Shown in pieces: positions 51,540 through 64,000 of a stretch of DNA of 64,000 nt. The position numbers and the translations under genes were made by a program. The stretch comes from Paramecium pentaurelia (lineage: Eukaryota > Ciliophora > Oligohymenophorea > Peniculida > Parameciidae): positions 405,934-469,933 of the forward strand of contig CAJJDO010000074.1 in NCBI GenBank assembly GCA_905183005.1, written 5' to 3'. The notes beneath the pieces are model-generated. The model had not been told where the DNA came from. It saw nothing but the letters and a program-made list of their open reading frames with translations, and did no database searches. Positions within the stretch are counted from its first letter, which is position 1, and each line of letters opens with the position of its first letter.

Positions 51540-53725
51540 ATTAATCAAAATAGAGAGTTCTCACTTTATCCAGATTACTTAGACTTTTGAAAATTGGAAT
51601 TCGACTCTATCAATTGTTTTCAAACACAGTCTTAACATTTAGGATAATTATTTATGTCAAATGTAAGCCTAATTACTATTAATCAAATGAAGATTGTATA
51701 TTAACTAATATTAGTTATTTACTGGCATCTGTAGATGGAAGTTTTCTAAAAATAAAAGATGGTATGTATCTACATGATGGTCAATACTATTATTGACTTT
51801 CTAATTGTTTGACTTGTAATTATAATTATGAATGAAATTCTCTATAATGCCAGTCTTGTATTGATCACTATGCATTAGATAATGGAAATTGTCTTCCTTG
51901 TAGTAATTTCTATAATTTTTTTAGAAAATACTATAATAAAATATCAAAAAAATACTACAAAACTTTTGAGCTTACACATTTTTACTTTATTCTACAATTA
52001 TTAAATTAATACACTCGATCTCTATTTTACACTTAGATATGATTGGGATGATGTTATACTACTTGCAAGAGATGTGATACGGCAATTGATGTATACTTGA
52101 TTCATAATATATCTGTCAATGAGAGAAGTGACATGTTATTTTTCATATGTTGAATATTTTTGTGACGCGGTTATTGATCAAAGGTATCTATAACTATTTG
52201 ATTTGGGAAATGTAGTATATAACTCCTAGTGACGAAAAGATAACTATGATTTTTGATGATGATAAAAATATTCTCTGTTCATCATTATAATTCAGTTTAA
52301 TAAATAAGATTATAATAAACATGAGACGGCTAAAATAATTTAGTGAACAATGTCCTGGATATATTGAAAATTGTTGAACTTATTTCAAAGAGAATGCTTA
52401 ATGGTGGGTAGTTGGTCATATTTGTCTTGAATGTAAGAGTGGATACTATGCAGAAAGAATATCAAATAAATTTTATTAATGTCCCCTTGAATTAAACTGT
52501 TATAATTGTACCTAATATAATAACTATCAATAGATTATTGGAAAATCAATATAAGAGCCTTCTACTAAATGTTGATTAATTTTAATAATAATAATCCATT
52601 TATTCCATTTAAACTCTATTCACAAAAGGTCAAAAATCTAAATTAATACAATTATAATATCAAAGAATTATTTATCATTCATTACTAAGGATTTTAAATT
52701 AAACACTTATAACTTTTGTTTTATTTATATTTCATTTGATCATAGAGAAATATCAGAGTTGGATAAAATTAGAGGAATTGGACTAATTGATATCAGTGTT
52801 GTTGAGCTAAATTATTAAAAATAGCCTCTACAGTTATAGTTTGATAATAATATGAATATTATGAAACTATAGAAGAATCAATTAAAGTGAAAATATTAAA
52901 TTTCTGTGACTAAATTAATATCTTGATTGCTAATTACAATAAGTTCTGGGTGAATATTACTTATAATCACTCTTTGTTACTTCAGTGCTTCAATTTAGAG
53001 AGTTATTGTTTAAATTTTTAGAAATTGCTTAGGTGGTTGGGAGGAAGGTGACAATTCTTGTTTCTTTAGGACATATTGGGGCATTATGAGAATAATGTGA
53101 TTTTTATGATAAAAGAGGAGATGGACAATATTATGTTAGTTAGAAATATTCTTGTGGATCATGCTTAGAGAAAGAGAAAACGCAATAACTATAAAATTCG
53201 TGAGTATATGGTAAAAAATAGTAAATATTATTTTAGGACTTTGGTTTCGATATTAGTGTCAGTGCAAAGTAATTTAAAAGCTATCGAAAAAGAACATTAT
53301 ATAGAATAATTAAGTGTAAGAATTGAAATATACAAAATTAAGAATAATATCGATAATATTTGCTTTAGTTATTTACTTTAAGTACTATCACTTAAAACGA
53401 TATAATGAAAGAATCAAAAAGCTGAAGTTGATAAGTTAGAAGTCATCAACTAAGAGCTGGAAGTTTAAGATATATTTATAAGATATCAAATTTTTATATT
53501 TTATAATGGCAATAAAATTTTATTTGAAACATAGACATAATCAAGAATAAAAAAATAAATAGATTTATGAAAAGGAAGATTTGTTAAAATCAGTTAATTT
53601 TAATAAATTTAAGATTAAAAATGAGTAAATAATAAATGAGATTGTCAAAATAACAAAATACTATTAAATAATAAGATTTGTATAAATGGATATTTTATAT
53701 ATCATAATTAAATTATATCAAAATC
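51540..53725 (+). pseudogene. Cys-rich membrane protein pseudogene of the GHIGALCEQCD family
   Basis: Recognisable in pieces. Cys-x2-Cys modules lie at 51790-51910 (LSNCLTCNYN, LQCQSCIDHYAL) and at 52400-52560 (HICLECKSGYYAE, LNCYNCTQYNN). At about 53070-53160 is the segment GHIGAL-stop-EQCDFYDKRGDG, followed by QKYSCGSC. A TM and a basic Lys-rich tail end near 53720. TGA codons interrupt at 51794, 51833, 52375, 52573 and 53087, several at positions where the family has Cys. The intact relative of the key segment is seen on the opposite strand at 62.4-63.9 kb. Function of intact members is unknown; they look like large surface proteins. Confidence 0.65.
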
Positions 53726-55499
53726 ATTTTGATTATTTATAAAAATAAATATTATTATAAACTCTCATATTGCTCCACTTTTCTCTTATAAAACATGAAT
53801 TATTGTTGTAAATATAAAGAAATTTTACTAGGTTATTTAAATATTACACATATTATTAATATAAATACAAATAATATATATAGGGAGACGAAAAAAATAA
53901 TTAATACTAAGACAACTATATGGCCTCATCAATAGATAATTTTATTGATAAAAGCCATTTCTAATTTGTATTATTAATAATAGAAAATAATGTTTTCATT
54001 TTAATTTTTGTTGTTGAAATTTGCTTATGGAGATTCTAGGAAATGACTTTATACCCAACGAAAGGAGAGTATTTTGAATATCCTATTAACTTATTATTAA
54101 AGAAAAATGTCATTTATAATGATTATGAATAATTAATTTATCATTAGAATCTACTGTACCAAATGTTTAAATAACAAATGCTGTTAATGAAATAACAAAT
54201 ATAAACGGATATGGTATTTATTAGAATCATCAAATTAGAATTTATATCAGTATCATCTAATCAAACTCATTTTGCAACAATAACCAAAGAAAATGATGTA
54301 AGACTATACGAATGGAAAAACTTAAATATTTAACAGTATGGATAAGTAGCTAAGATTGAAGAAAAATATAAATGCTATAATATCATTTTTTTTTCGAATT
54401 TAGATTTCTTTCTTGATTGTTATGCTGAAGAACATTTTTATTTATTATAACTAATGAATACTAGTTTTCAAATCGTTTATTCAATTCCAGCAAATAAGCC
54501 TATTAGATCATAAATGCAAGGAATTTATAATGAATCAAAAAATTTCCTAATCTATGTTTAATATTATCAAAATATATCCATCAAAACATTATTCTCATCT
54601 CATTTTAACAATTTAACAGTTTACTAAAATAAATTTACACAGATTGGCATTCCATTAAGAGAAAACCCATATATATATCTACTTTAAAAATCAATCATTT
54701 ATCATTAATTAGACTAATAATTTTGAATAAACAGCATACTTATGGTTGCAAGAAGATGCTGATAATTTTTAAGTTTATTATAACTCTTAAGTTTATTCTT
54801 AATGTGATTAAATTGTGACTAATGGCTATGATATCAATTATATAGGAAAGATAAATACAATAGAATACTTAGGATGATTAAATACATTGAATTATTCATC
54901 AAATTATATCACTTCTGATATTAAGCAATCAAAATTGATTTAATCTTTTTTGAATAATGAATTTGTAGTAATTTAATCAGAAATGTAGCTTACTCTTCAT
55001 AAATAGTAATAATACTACTCTATTGACTATATTTTAATTAATAACAACACTTAAATATATTTAAATACTAATGATAACTATCTATTTACATTTAACACAT
55101 AAATTATTGTCTACGAATTGAAAATACCATAATTATAAATTAATTTAACAGATTCATAAGTTTAAAGAATTACTTATGATATTACAATTTATGCTAAATT
55201 ATATAATCTAACTTTCACCAGCATTTATAAAATGTTTATATCTATTAAAATTGTAAATTAGAATGATAAAAATATTTATGTAATTTTCAATAAAAATTTC
55301 CCTCAGTATCAATAGATTAGTGACGATGAAAAAAATGAATAAATCTTTGTAGGCTATTCAGGCAAATTACTCTAATATACAGTGAATACAGATAATAAAT
55401 AATTTGGATGTTATAATCAAACAACATATGAGGATGGATTGGTGAAGATAAAATCAATCATTTAACTTGGCCTAATTATACAGCGGCTATGGGAGAGGA

Positions 55500-56886
55500 G
55501 TTACAAATGAATCAATATAAATCTTTGAATTATATATAGAGGAAAATTCTTATAAGACTTTGATAGATACTAATATTTCTATTTAGGATCAGTAATTATA
55601 AGTTGCTTATATCCTAAAAGACCACAATTTAATAATCGGAGTTAGTGATGATTATACAATCTAGCTTCATATATAGTCTAGTTATGACAAATCCCTTTAC
55701 TTCTCCTCAGAGTTTAGGTTTGAATAATAATTTTAATAATTTTTAATTACATTTAATAATTTGATAACTTTGATTATAAATCCAGAATTTAAATCATGAC
55801 TTTGGATTTTACTGATTTAGTAATCATTAAAGAAACTATGATTAATAAATTATTTAATGCAGACAGTTAACTAAAATTTAATCCTATTTAAATAGCTGTA
55901 AATACTTAGTCATTATCTTCAACTTTATTTATCATTAATATTAATAATGTCATAATTATTTCTATTTGTTACAGTAATATGCCAATACCAATTTCAATTA
56001 TAGAGGTTAAATTCAAAATTAAATAAATAAACATTATCAATCAATAATTAGGCTTATCCCATATTTGTAATTTATGGTTTGATCTTTGTTTCTAAGTCTG
56101 GAGCATACAAAATTTTAAATAGCCATTTTTTATGAGAAATATGATCAGTGTAGATTATAAGAATTATCTATAAATACTATCAGATAATTTGTTCTATTAT
56201 GTTCAATTTATAAATTACACGCTGTATGTTTACAATCCTTACTTACCTTAACATATGAGTTTATATTATCTCAATTTATCATCAAAATTGTATTGCACAG
56301 ATTTTAGGAAGGAAATTGAGATATAATCTAAAAATTAGAGAGGATTTTTTCTGTATTTAGAAAACTTTATCAATTAATTATTAATTTACCAAAGTTTTGA
56401 GTTTAAAGTAAATTAATCTCTAGATTTTACCCATAAATGATTTATAATTGTACTGTTACTTCTTTGTTAAATTTAACTGCTAATTAAACTACATCAAATC
56501 AAAGCTTTACTTATTTCTAACCAAAAACTACAATAATCAAAGATTTGTCAATAAAGATTTAAATGTAAATGATCGAACTTTCACATGAATATAATCCTTG
56601 ATAGGCAGGCAAGTCTTTGTTATTTTCCTAATAGTTCTGATGTTGATCATATTGATAAAGCTCATTAATTTGATTAAAAAGATTTTACAAAAGATTTATG
56701 CAATTTAACTAATTTTGGTTACTTTATCCCAAAAACTGATTATACATCCACATTAGTAACTGAAGTAAATAATTAATTTTTTGTTCTGTGAAACAATAGT
56801 GTAATCGATATTTCTATTTAGTATTTTGTATAACTTAAATCATACAATTATGCTGATTAAAATTTTACTGAGTGCTTGAAATCAAC
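55500..56886 (+). repeat. Overlap copy 1 (duplicated at 56888-58274)
   Basis: These 1,387 bp recur after the N at 56887, offset by 1,388. Both repeats end exactly at the N, and the copies look identical by eye. Unmerged contig overlap. Confidence 0.9.
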
Positions 56887-57427
56887 NGTTACAAATGAAT
56901 CAATATAAATCTTTGAATTATATATAGAGGAAAATTCTTATAAGACTTTGATAGATACTAATATTTCTATTTAGGATCAGTAATTATAAGTTGCTTATAT
57001 CCTAAAAGACCACAATTTAATAATCGGAGTTAGTGATGATTATACAATCTAGCTTCATATATAGTCTAGTTATGACAAATCCCTTTACTTCTCCTCAGAG
57101 TTTAGGTTTGAATAATAATTTTAATAATTTTTAATTACATTTAATAATTTGATAACTTTGATTATAAATCCAGAATTTAAATCATGACTTTGGATTTTAC
57201 TGATTTAGTAATCATTAAAGAAACTATGATTAATAAATTATTTAATGCAGACAGTTAACTAAAATTTAATCCTATTTAAATAGCTGTAAATACTTAGTCA
57301 TTATCTTCAACTTTATTTATCATTAATATTAATAATGTCATAATTATTTCTATTTGTTACAGTAATATGCCAATACCAATTTCAATTATAGAGGTTAAAT
57401 TCAAAATTAAATAAATAAACATTATCA

Positions 57428-59037
57428 ATCAATAATTAGGCTTATCCCATATTTGTAATTTATGGTTTGATCTTTGTTTCTAAGTCTGGAGCATACAAAA
57501 TTTTAAATAGCCATTTTTTATGAGAAATATGATCAGTGTAGATTATAAGAATTATCTATAAATACTATCAGATAATTTGTTCTATTATGTTCAATTTATA
57601 AATTACACGCTGTATGTTTACAATCCTTACTTACCTTAACATATGAGTTTATATTATCTCAATTTATCATCAAAATTGTATTGCACAGATTTTAGGAAGG
57701 AAATTGAGATATAATCTAAAAATTAGAGAGGATTTTTTCTGTATTTAGAAAACTTTATCAATTAATTATTAATTTACCAAAGTTTTGAGTTTAAAGTAAA
57801 TTAATCTCTAGATTTTACCCATAAATGATTTATAATTGTACTGTTACTTCTTTGTTAAATTTAACTGCTAATTAAACTACATCAAATCAAAGCTTTACTT
57901 ATTTCTAACCAAAAACTACAATAATCAAAGATTTGTCAATAAAGATTTAAATGTAAATGATCGAACTTTCACATGAATATAATCCTTGATAGGCAGGCAA
58001 GTCTTTGTTATTTTCCTAATAGTTCTGATGTTGATCATATTGATAAAGCTCATTAATTTGATTAAAAAGATTTTACAAAAGATTTATGCAATTTAACTAA
58101 TTTTGGTTACTTTATCCCAAAAACTGATTATACATCCACATTAGTAACTGAAGTAAATAATTAATTTTTTGTTCTGTGAAACAATAGTGTAATCGATATT
58201 TCTATTTAGTATTTTGTATAACTTAAATCATACAATTATGCTGATTAAAATTTTACTGAGTGCTTGAAATCAACATCTTATAATTTAACTTTAACTTCGA
58301 TATGTCAAAACGACGCCGCTTAATATACTCTAATCCTTTATTTTTTCCAATATTGGCTAAGCATTTATTTTGACTCTTATGGAAGTACAATAATTAGAAG
58401 CTTATTGTAAATACCTTAGAAATTTACTAATATAAAGAAAATTAGTAATACAGCCACTCTTAAATTTATTTTAGGCTCTAAAGATACATATGACTAAGGT
58501 TTGTATTTATTGAATCCGTTAAACAAAACTATGCAGTTACATAATGATAATTTAAATTTTTAAGATTTTTCAGTAGCTCTATTTAATTCTAGTTTAGATA
58601 TGAATTAGTAAAATTTAGTTCTTATTTTGTATTTTTATGAATTTGATGTCTTATATAATTATCTAACTTTTAATAAAAGTTTAGGTAATACTTAACAGTT
58701 AAGTTGGGATCATTAAATTTGTGCTTAAATTTTGATATTGAAAATAATAGACAAATAAATATACATCCTTTCACTAGTACTTAAGGTTTAGGATCATTAT
58801 TAGTGTATAGGTTTTCTTAAAACTACTTACTATTATTAAATTTAAAAACCACTATCCAAGTTTATGTAGGTGATGATTTTGTGCAAATTCTAAGTGCTGT
58901 ATATTCTAATGGCTTTCTACTTTAACAATTTAAATACGAAAATACCTATATTATAGGTGTTTACAACATTACTGATTTACTTATTAACAATTTGGAAGAG
59001 CCTATTTTGATGTTAGGATAATTAAACTCTACATCTC
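57428..59037 (+). repeat. Overlap copy 1 (duplicated at 59039-60648)
   Basis: These 1,610 bp recur after the N at 59038, offset by 1,611. The first 190 bp or so of the right-hand copy differs at many positions from the left-hand copy, then the two become identical. This is the only one of the five overlaps with a strongly divergent edge. Confidence 0.85.
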
Positions 59038-62000
59038 NATCAAAATTTAATTTTATCTTATATTTGTAATAAAGACTAAGATCTTTGTTTCTAAGTTTGG
59101 AGTATACAAAATTTGAAATTTCCTTTTTTTATGAGAAATATGACAAGTGTAGATTATAATAATTAACTATAAATACTATCAGATAACTTGTTTTTTTATG
59201 TTCAATTTTCAAATTACACAGTGTATGTTTACAATCCTTACTTACCTTAACATATGAGTTTATATTATCTCAATTTATCATCAAAATTGTATTGCACAGA
59301 TTTTAGGAAGGAAATTGAGATATAATCTAAAAATTAGAGAGGATTTTTTCTGTATTTAGAAAACTTTATCAATTAATTATTAATTTACCAAAGTTTTGAG
59401 TTTAAAGTAAATTAATCTCTAGATTTTACCCATAAATGATTTATAATTGTACTGTTACTTCTTTGTTAAATTTAACTGCTAATTAAACTACATCAAATCA
59501 AAGCTTTACTTATTTCTAACCAAAAACTACAATAATCAAAGATTTGTCAATAAAGATTTAAATGTAAATGATCGAACTTTCACATGAATATAATCCTTGA
59601 TAGGCAGGCAAGTCTTTGTTATTTTCCTAATAGTTCTGATGTTGATCATATTGATAAAGCTCATTAATTTGATTAAAAAGATTTTACAAAAGATTTATGC
59701 AATTTAACTAATTTTGGTTACTTTATCCCAAAAACTGATTATACATCCACATTAGTAACTGAAGTAAATAATTAATTTTTTGTTCTGTGAAACAATAGTG
59801 TAATCGATATTTCTATTTAGTATTTTGTATAACTTAAATCATACAATTATGCTGATTAAAATTTTACTGAGTGCTTGAAATCAACATCTTATAATTTAAC
59901 TTTAACTTCGATATGTCAAAACGACGCCGCTTAATATACTCTAATCCTTTATTTTTTCCAATATTGGCTAAGCATTTATTTTGACTCTTATGGAAGTACA
60001 ATAATTAGAAGCTTATTGTAAATACCTTAGAAATTTACTAATATAAAGAAAATTAGTAATACAGCCACTCTTAAATTTATTTTAGGCTCTAAAGATACAT
60101 ATGACTAAGGTTTGTATTTATTGAATCCGTTAAACAAAACTATGCAGTTACATAATGATAATTTAAATTTTTAAGATTTTTCAGTAGCTCTATTTAATTC
60201 TAGTTTAGATATGAATTAGTAAAATTTAGTTCTTATTTTGTATTTTTATGAATTTGATGTCTTATATAATTATCTAACTTTTAATAAAAGTTTAGGTAAT
60301 ACTTAACAGTTAAGTTGGGATCATTAAATTTGTGCTTAAATTTTGATATTGAAAATAATAGACAAATAAATATACATCCTTTCACTAGTACTTAAGGTTT
60401 AGGATCATTATTAGTGTATAGGTTTTCTTAAAACTACTTACTATTATTAAATTTAAAAACCACTATCCAAGTTTATGTAGGTGATGATTTTGTGCAAATT
60501 CTAAGTGCTGTATATTCTAATGGCTTTCTACTTTAACAATTTAAATACGAAAATACCTATATTATAGGTGTTTACAACATTACTGATTTACTTATTAACA
60601 ATTTGGAAGAGCCTATTTTGATGTTAGGATAATTAAACTCTACATCTCTTGAATATGCTTTAATTGCAAATATAGAGGATCGAAACGCTACATGCCTTGC
60701 ATTAAATAATGGATCAGTTTTTTATCCAATATTTACTAGAACATTAGAATGCTATTATAGGTAACATAGAAATACAGGCCATGTGAATATTATTTGCATG
60801 AATGATTTTTCAAATGGAAGTTTATTTTATTCATTTTTATCATCAAATCAAAAATATTATAAATTTTCTCCAGTTTAATTCCAGTTAATATTTATAACTT
60901 CATTTATAGATAAAATTATTTGAATACAATAAATGTTCTACAAGGTATCAAAAAAGATAACAAGTTCATTCATAAATCGGTATTTTAAAGGTAATTATGT
61001 TGAAATAAAGCTATTTAAGTCCAATTTTCATGTATTAAAAATTCAGTAGGTTAATAATGTTATTGGAATTCCACTAAGCAAAATATTAAGACGCAGATGA
61101 ATTTTCAAAATTACCATAAATATTAGACTATAATTCTTAATGTAGAGCTCAAATTTCAAAATGTACAGTTTAGATTGGAGGAGGATGTGTTGAAGAAAGA
61201 AATAATTGTTATGATTATGATGATTAAATAAACTGCATCTATAATAAAAAAAATAATCAAATTTGTTTTTGGGTAGATGGAAAATGCTTAGATAAAATAG
61301 CTTCATAGAATTTAAAAACTGATTAAGAATGCCAAGATTTCCTTTCATCTTGTACAATAAAATATGAGGATGGATGCATTGATAGATTATTATCTTGAAA
61401 AAATTAAATAAAGGATGCTTGTAAAAAAGATACTATTGGCAATGATAGTTTTTGCACAGGAAAATAATGCGTTTGACAAAATATGTGAGAATGCCTTGAA
61501 TACTTATACAACAAATAAAAAAAGTCAAGAATATTTGGGTACTTTATAACAAATGGAAAAGGTTATGTATTGAATAAAAAGTGTGGAGCAGCCATAATAT
61601 AAGAAGCTTGCAATAAAAATATATATGGAACCCTAAGTCATTGGAATAGATATGATTCTGTACCCAAGACATGTAAAAATGCAGGTTCATCAAATATTGG
61701 GCGCGATTAATGTACATAGTATATGGATACACGTACTAAGTCTCCAGATGAAACTACAGGGTGTAAACATAGAACTTGTGATAATGCTTCATTGTCATTT
61801 AATACATATACTTAATGTTTGAATTAATTATAAAATGGAAATTGTGTACCAAAATTTGAAGGTGGTTGTAGAATTGAAACGAAATGCGAGGATAATATGT
61901 TAAAAGAAAGTTACTTAAGGGATATCAATGATTAAGTTATTTTTGGTGGAATGGCAAATTATAATTGATCATATGTGAAAATGCTCCATAAGAATTAAAT

Positions 62001-62399
62001 ACACATTAATTATGTAATGAATTTATTAATATTTGTACTAAAGGATAGATTAGAAATATGTATCTCTGAGTTGTGAAAATATATACGAAAAATCTAATTG
62101 TTATGTTGATTTGAATAATAAACCATGCATTTATAATGAGGGTTTTTTTAATATATTGTGTTTTAGGCAAAAAATAATAAAATTTAAATAATTGTTAATA
62201 ATGTATAGAAAATAATTAGAATTGTTATTGGAATGCAGAATTAAGTTTATGTAGATATGTTAAGACTATTGAAATGGCACAAATAATGATTGATTGTTAA
62301 TCTAAGATATTCAATTACTTAGTCATATAAGGATTAATAGATTTGGCAAAGTGACTATAAGGAAATAACAACATAAAAATTAAAGATGCTTTGATAGTA

Positions 62400-63960
62400 A
62401 TTTAATCTTCATAATAAATTTGAGCCAATATTATTAGCTCCTTTTTTTAAATTATTTTAATTGTTTCCCAAAATAAGCTTTTTTGATATTCTCATGATAT
62501 AGATATCCCCAAGTCTTGCGAGTGGTTGTTTTGTCAAGTTTTTGCCTATTTTTATAAACTCCATACTAAAGGATACTTGGAATTGTAATGCTATGATTAA
62601 CAAAGGAATATCAAAATCAATAATCCTTTTTAGACACATTGCTTGAAATCTAAAATTCATTTGAAATTATTCTATAGGATAACAAAGAAATAATTTGTCC
62701 AATTAAATTTGGTTAGAAATAGATAAACAAATAAATTAGTGATATAGTAATAAATGAAAAATCATGGTGAATTATTTTGAGTGCAATTGCTAAAGCACAT
62801 AATCCAATAGATATTAGAATATATGATAAAGCCATGATTAAACTCCAGATAACTCTGAAATATATAATTAATATATCAGTAATTGAAATTAAGTAGCAAT
62901 CAAGAGAAAAAGCTATAGATTCAATAGGATTAGCTCAACTATTAATAATAGCTGATAAATCAGTTGGAAATACTAATAAAAATGTAAAGAGAGTAGAAAT
63001 TATTTAAAAGTAGTTGGTCAAAAGTTTTATTAGTATAGCTGTTGATATTTTTTTGATTGGAAATTTAACCCCAAATAATCTTAATCTTAGCCTAGCTATA
63101 AATTCTGTAACTATTTCTTGAAGTACTGCTAGCAGAATTTAAAGTAGACAATAATGTCCATAAGATTACAAAAGTGATCGAAAGTATATTATAAATAGTT
63201 ATGTTGCAATTTAAACATTAATAAGCAGAACATAAATAGAATGACCCTTAACCTCTTGTATTATAGAGATCACACTATTCACACAACGCGCCAATATGTC
63301 CTACAATACAAGATTTATCTCCTGGTTTCCATCCACATTAACAATTTTTAGGGAAGTGATGGCAATACTCAATATTTTAACTATTGTTATAGGTTCTCCA
63401 ATAATATAGTCTTAATTCAATCATTGAAGATTCTATCAATCTAATTTACGTATCGTCTTTGTAACTGCAATTTAGGGCTTTTCTAGTTACTTAATATTAA
63501 TTTTGAAATTTATCACTAATCATACACCCTCCAGTTGTCTAATTTAGAAACTCACCTAATTGACATTAGAATGTTGATGTCAACAAGCAACTTATAATTG
63601 TTATTTTAAGACTGAATAAAATATGGTGGATCCTTAGTATAAAATGGTACTGATATTTCATTACACTCAATTGAAATCTGAAGAACCAAGTCCTAATCAT
63701 AATTTGGATACCAATAGATGACTAAATCATCTAAATTATTATCTCCAGTGTTTTTATTAAAAATAAATCAATTGTTAGTGGGTACAAATCTAAGATCAAA
63801 TTTGAAGGTTAATGTTTAATCAATTGAGGTAAAAATGACCTGTCCAAAGTAAATATTCACTTTTTCCTTAAGCTTTTTAAAAAGGTGGGGAGGGGATATT
63901 TTTTTCGGTTGGACTCTTTGAAATTATAATCTTGATTATATGATTTACCAAAATCTTTTA
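62400..63960 (-). pseudogene. C-terminal half of a GHIGALCEQCD-family membrane protein (degenerate)
   Basis: Minus strand, from the window's right edge inward. A beta-rich segment (DDLVIYWYPNYDQDLVLQ) is followed, after a frame break near 63560, by Cys-rich sequence with CQCGWKPGDKSCIVGHIGAL, then CEQCDLYNTRGQGSF and YQCLNCN. TM segments follow (for example SITFVILWTLLSTL, ALSYILISIGLCALAIAL, LIGQIISLLSYRIISNEFQ). A C-terminal module YKNRQKLDKTTTRKTWGYLY ends near 62430. Frameshifts around 63060-63080 and TGA codons at about 62930 and 62640 break it. The GHIGALCEQCD segment is fully preserved here, unlike in the copy at 53.1 kb. The gene probably extends beyond the window. Confidence 0.6.
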
Positions 63961-64000
63961 GAATATTAAACTTTAAGTTCGAATTTAAAAACTATATGAA

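Larger units (their letters stand above)
53990..62345 (+). pseudogene. Long surface-protein pseudogene ending in surface-antigen-like Cys repeats
   Basis: A chain of long open segments broken by a few frameshifts and TGAs (near 54048, 54725, 54878, 55494, 55797, 56440, about 58700, 60920, 61050 and 61396-61488). The first part, starting with a hydrophobic signal-like stretch at 53990, is beta-rich and suggests a propeller-like domain (for example VAYILKDHNLIIGVSDDYT). From 61140 on, Cys-rich repeats such as CVEERNNCYDYDDQINCIY and CQDFLSSCTIKYEDGC resemble Paramecium immobilisation/surface antigen (PSA) repeats. Two contig overlaps (N at 56887 and 59038) inflate it by about 3 kb. Lesions are few relative to length, so loss looks fairly recent. 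Whether the two parts were ever one gene is inferred from continuous strand and spacing. Confidence 0.55.

Noticed and set aside
51262..51608. Minus-strand frame of about 115 codons reading as plausible protein
   Set aside because: It has no good initiator and the plus strand is also open and joins to the Cys-rich relic; with one stop codon, frames this long arise by chance, so neither strand can be preferred here.
63870..63910. G-rich patch (GGTGGGGAGGGG) as possible telomeric repeat
   Set aside because: It is not a repeated C4A2/C3ACA-type unit and occurs once only, within a decaying gene.
1..64000. tRNA, rRNA, CRISPR array, bacterial promoter or attachment sites
   Set aside because: None recognised on either strand; the genome is a ciliate nuclear one and no cloverleaf, rRNA core or spaced repeat array was seen.

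Overview
The window is a eukaryotic segment from a ciliate that reads TAA and TAG as glutamine and uses TGA as its only stop. Every convincing gene has in-frame TAA/TAG at Gln-like positions and ends at TGA. Introns are minute (20-30 nt, GTA...TAG) and removing them leaves each coding sequence a multiple of three. With the very AT-rich, gene-dense layout and the surface-antigen and giant Cys-rich protein families, this points to Paramecium (aurelia type). The genes are not interrupted by long TA-bounded inserts, so it is most likely macronuclear DNA.

Left arm (1-19.4 kb): a 3.2 kb stretch with no gene; a clean mitochondrial-type enoyl-CoA hydratase; 4.2 kb of decayed sequence with one recognisable gene fragment; then a giant Cys-rich receptor-like gene with 17 CGDG..ECDDGN-type repeats and a multi-pass C-terminus. 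Two single-N contig joins, each flanked by more than 1.2 kb of repeated sequence, interrupt this gene. Collapsing both restores one reading frame of about 2,822 residues.

Central block (19.4-46 kb): compact intact genes. They are a zinc alcohol dehydrogenase, a multi-RING protein, a two-TM membrane protein, three hybrid histidine kinase/response regulators (one on -, two in tandem on +), a cytochrome b5-domain protein, a beta-helix protein, a TBCK-like pseudokinase/TBC/rhodanese protein, an ankyrin-TPR protein, an OSCA/TMEM63-like channel, a second member of the two-TM family and a rhomboid-like mitochondrial candidate. Spacing is extreme: an ATGA start/stop overlap, two convergent genes whose stops abut as TGATCA, and two divergent start codons 11 bp apart.

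Right arm (46-64 kb): mostly decayed sequence. It holds a T-rich intergenic block repeated across a single N, fragments of multi-pass proteins, two pseudogene copies of a GHIGALCEQCD-type Cys-rich membrane family in opposite orientation, and a long pseudogene ending in surface-antigen-like Cys repeats that is cut by two more single-N joins. This looks like the pseudogene-rich ends of Paramecium chromosomes, although no telomeric repeat is present.

Functionally the intact genes suggest membrane sensing and two-component signalling, plus Rab regulation and basic metabolism. No operon-like pathway is evident. All calls rest on reading the sequence by eye; no database search was run.
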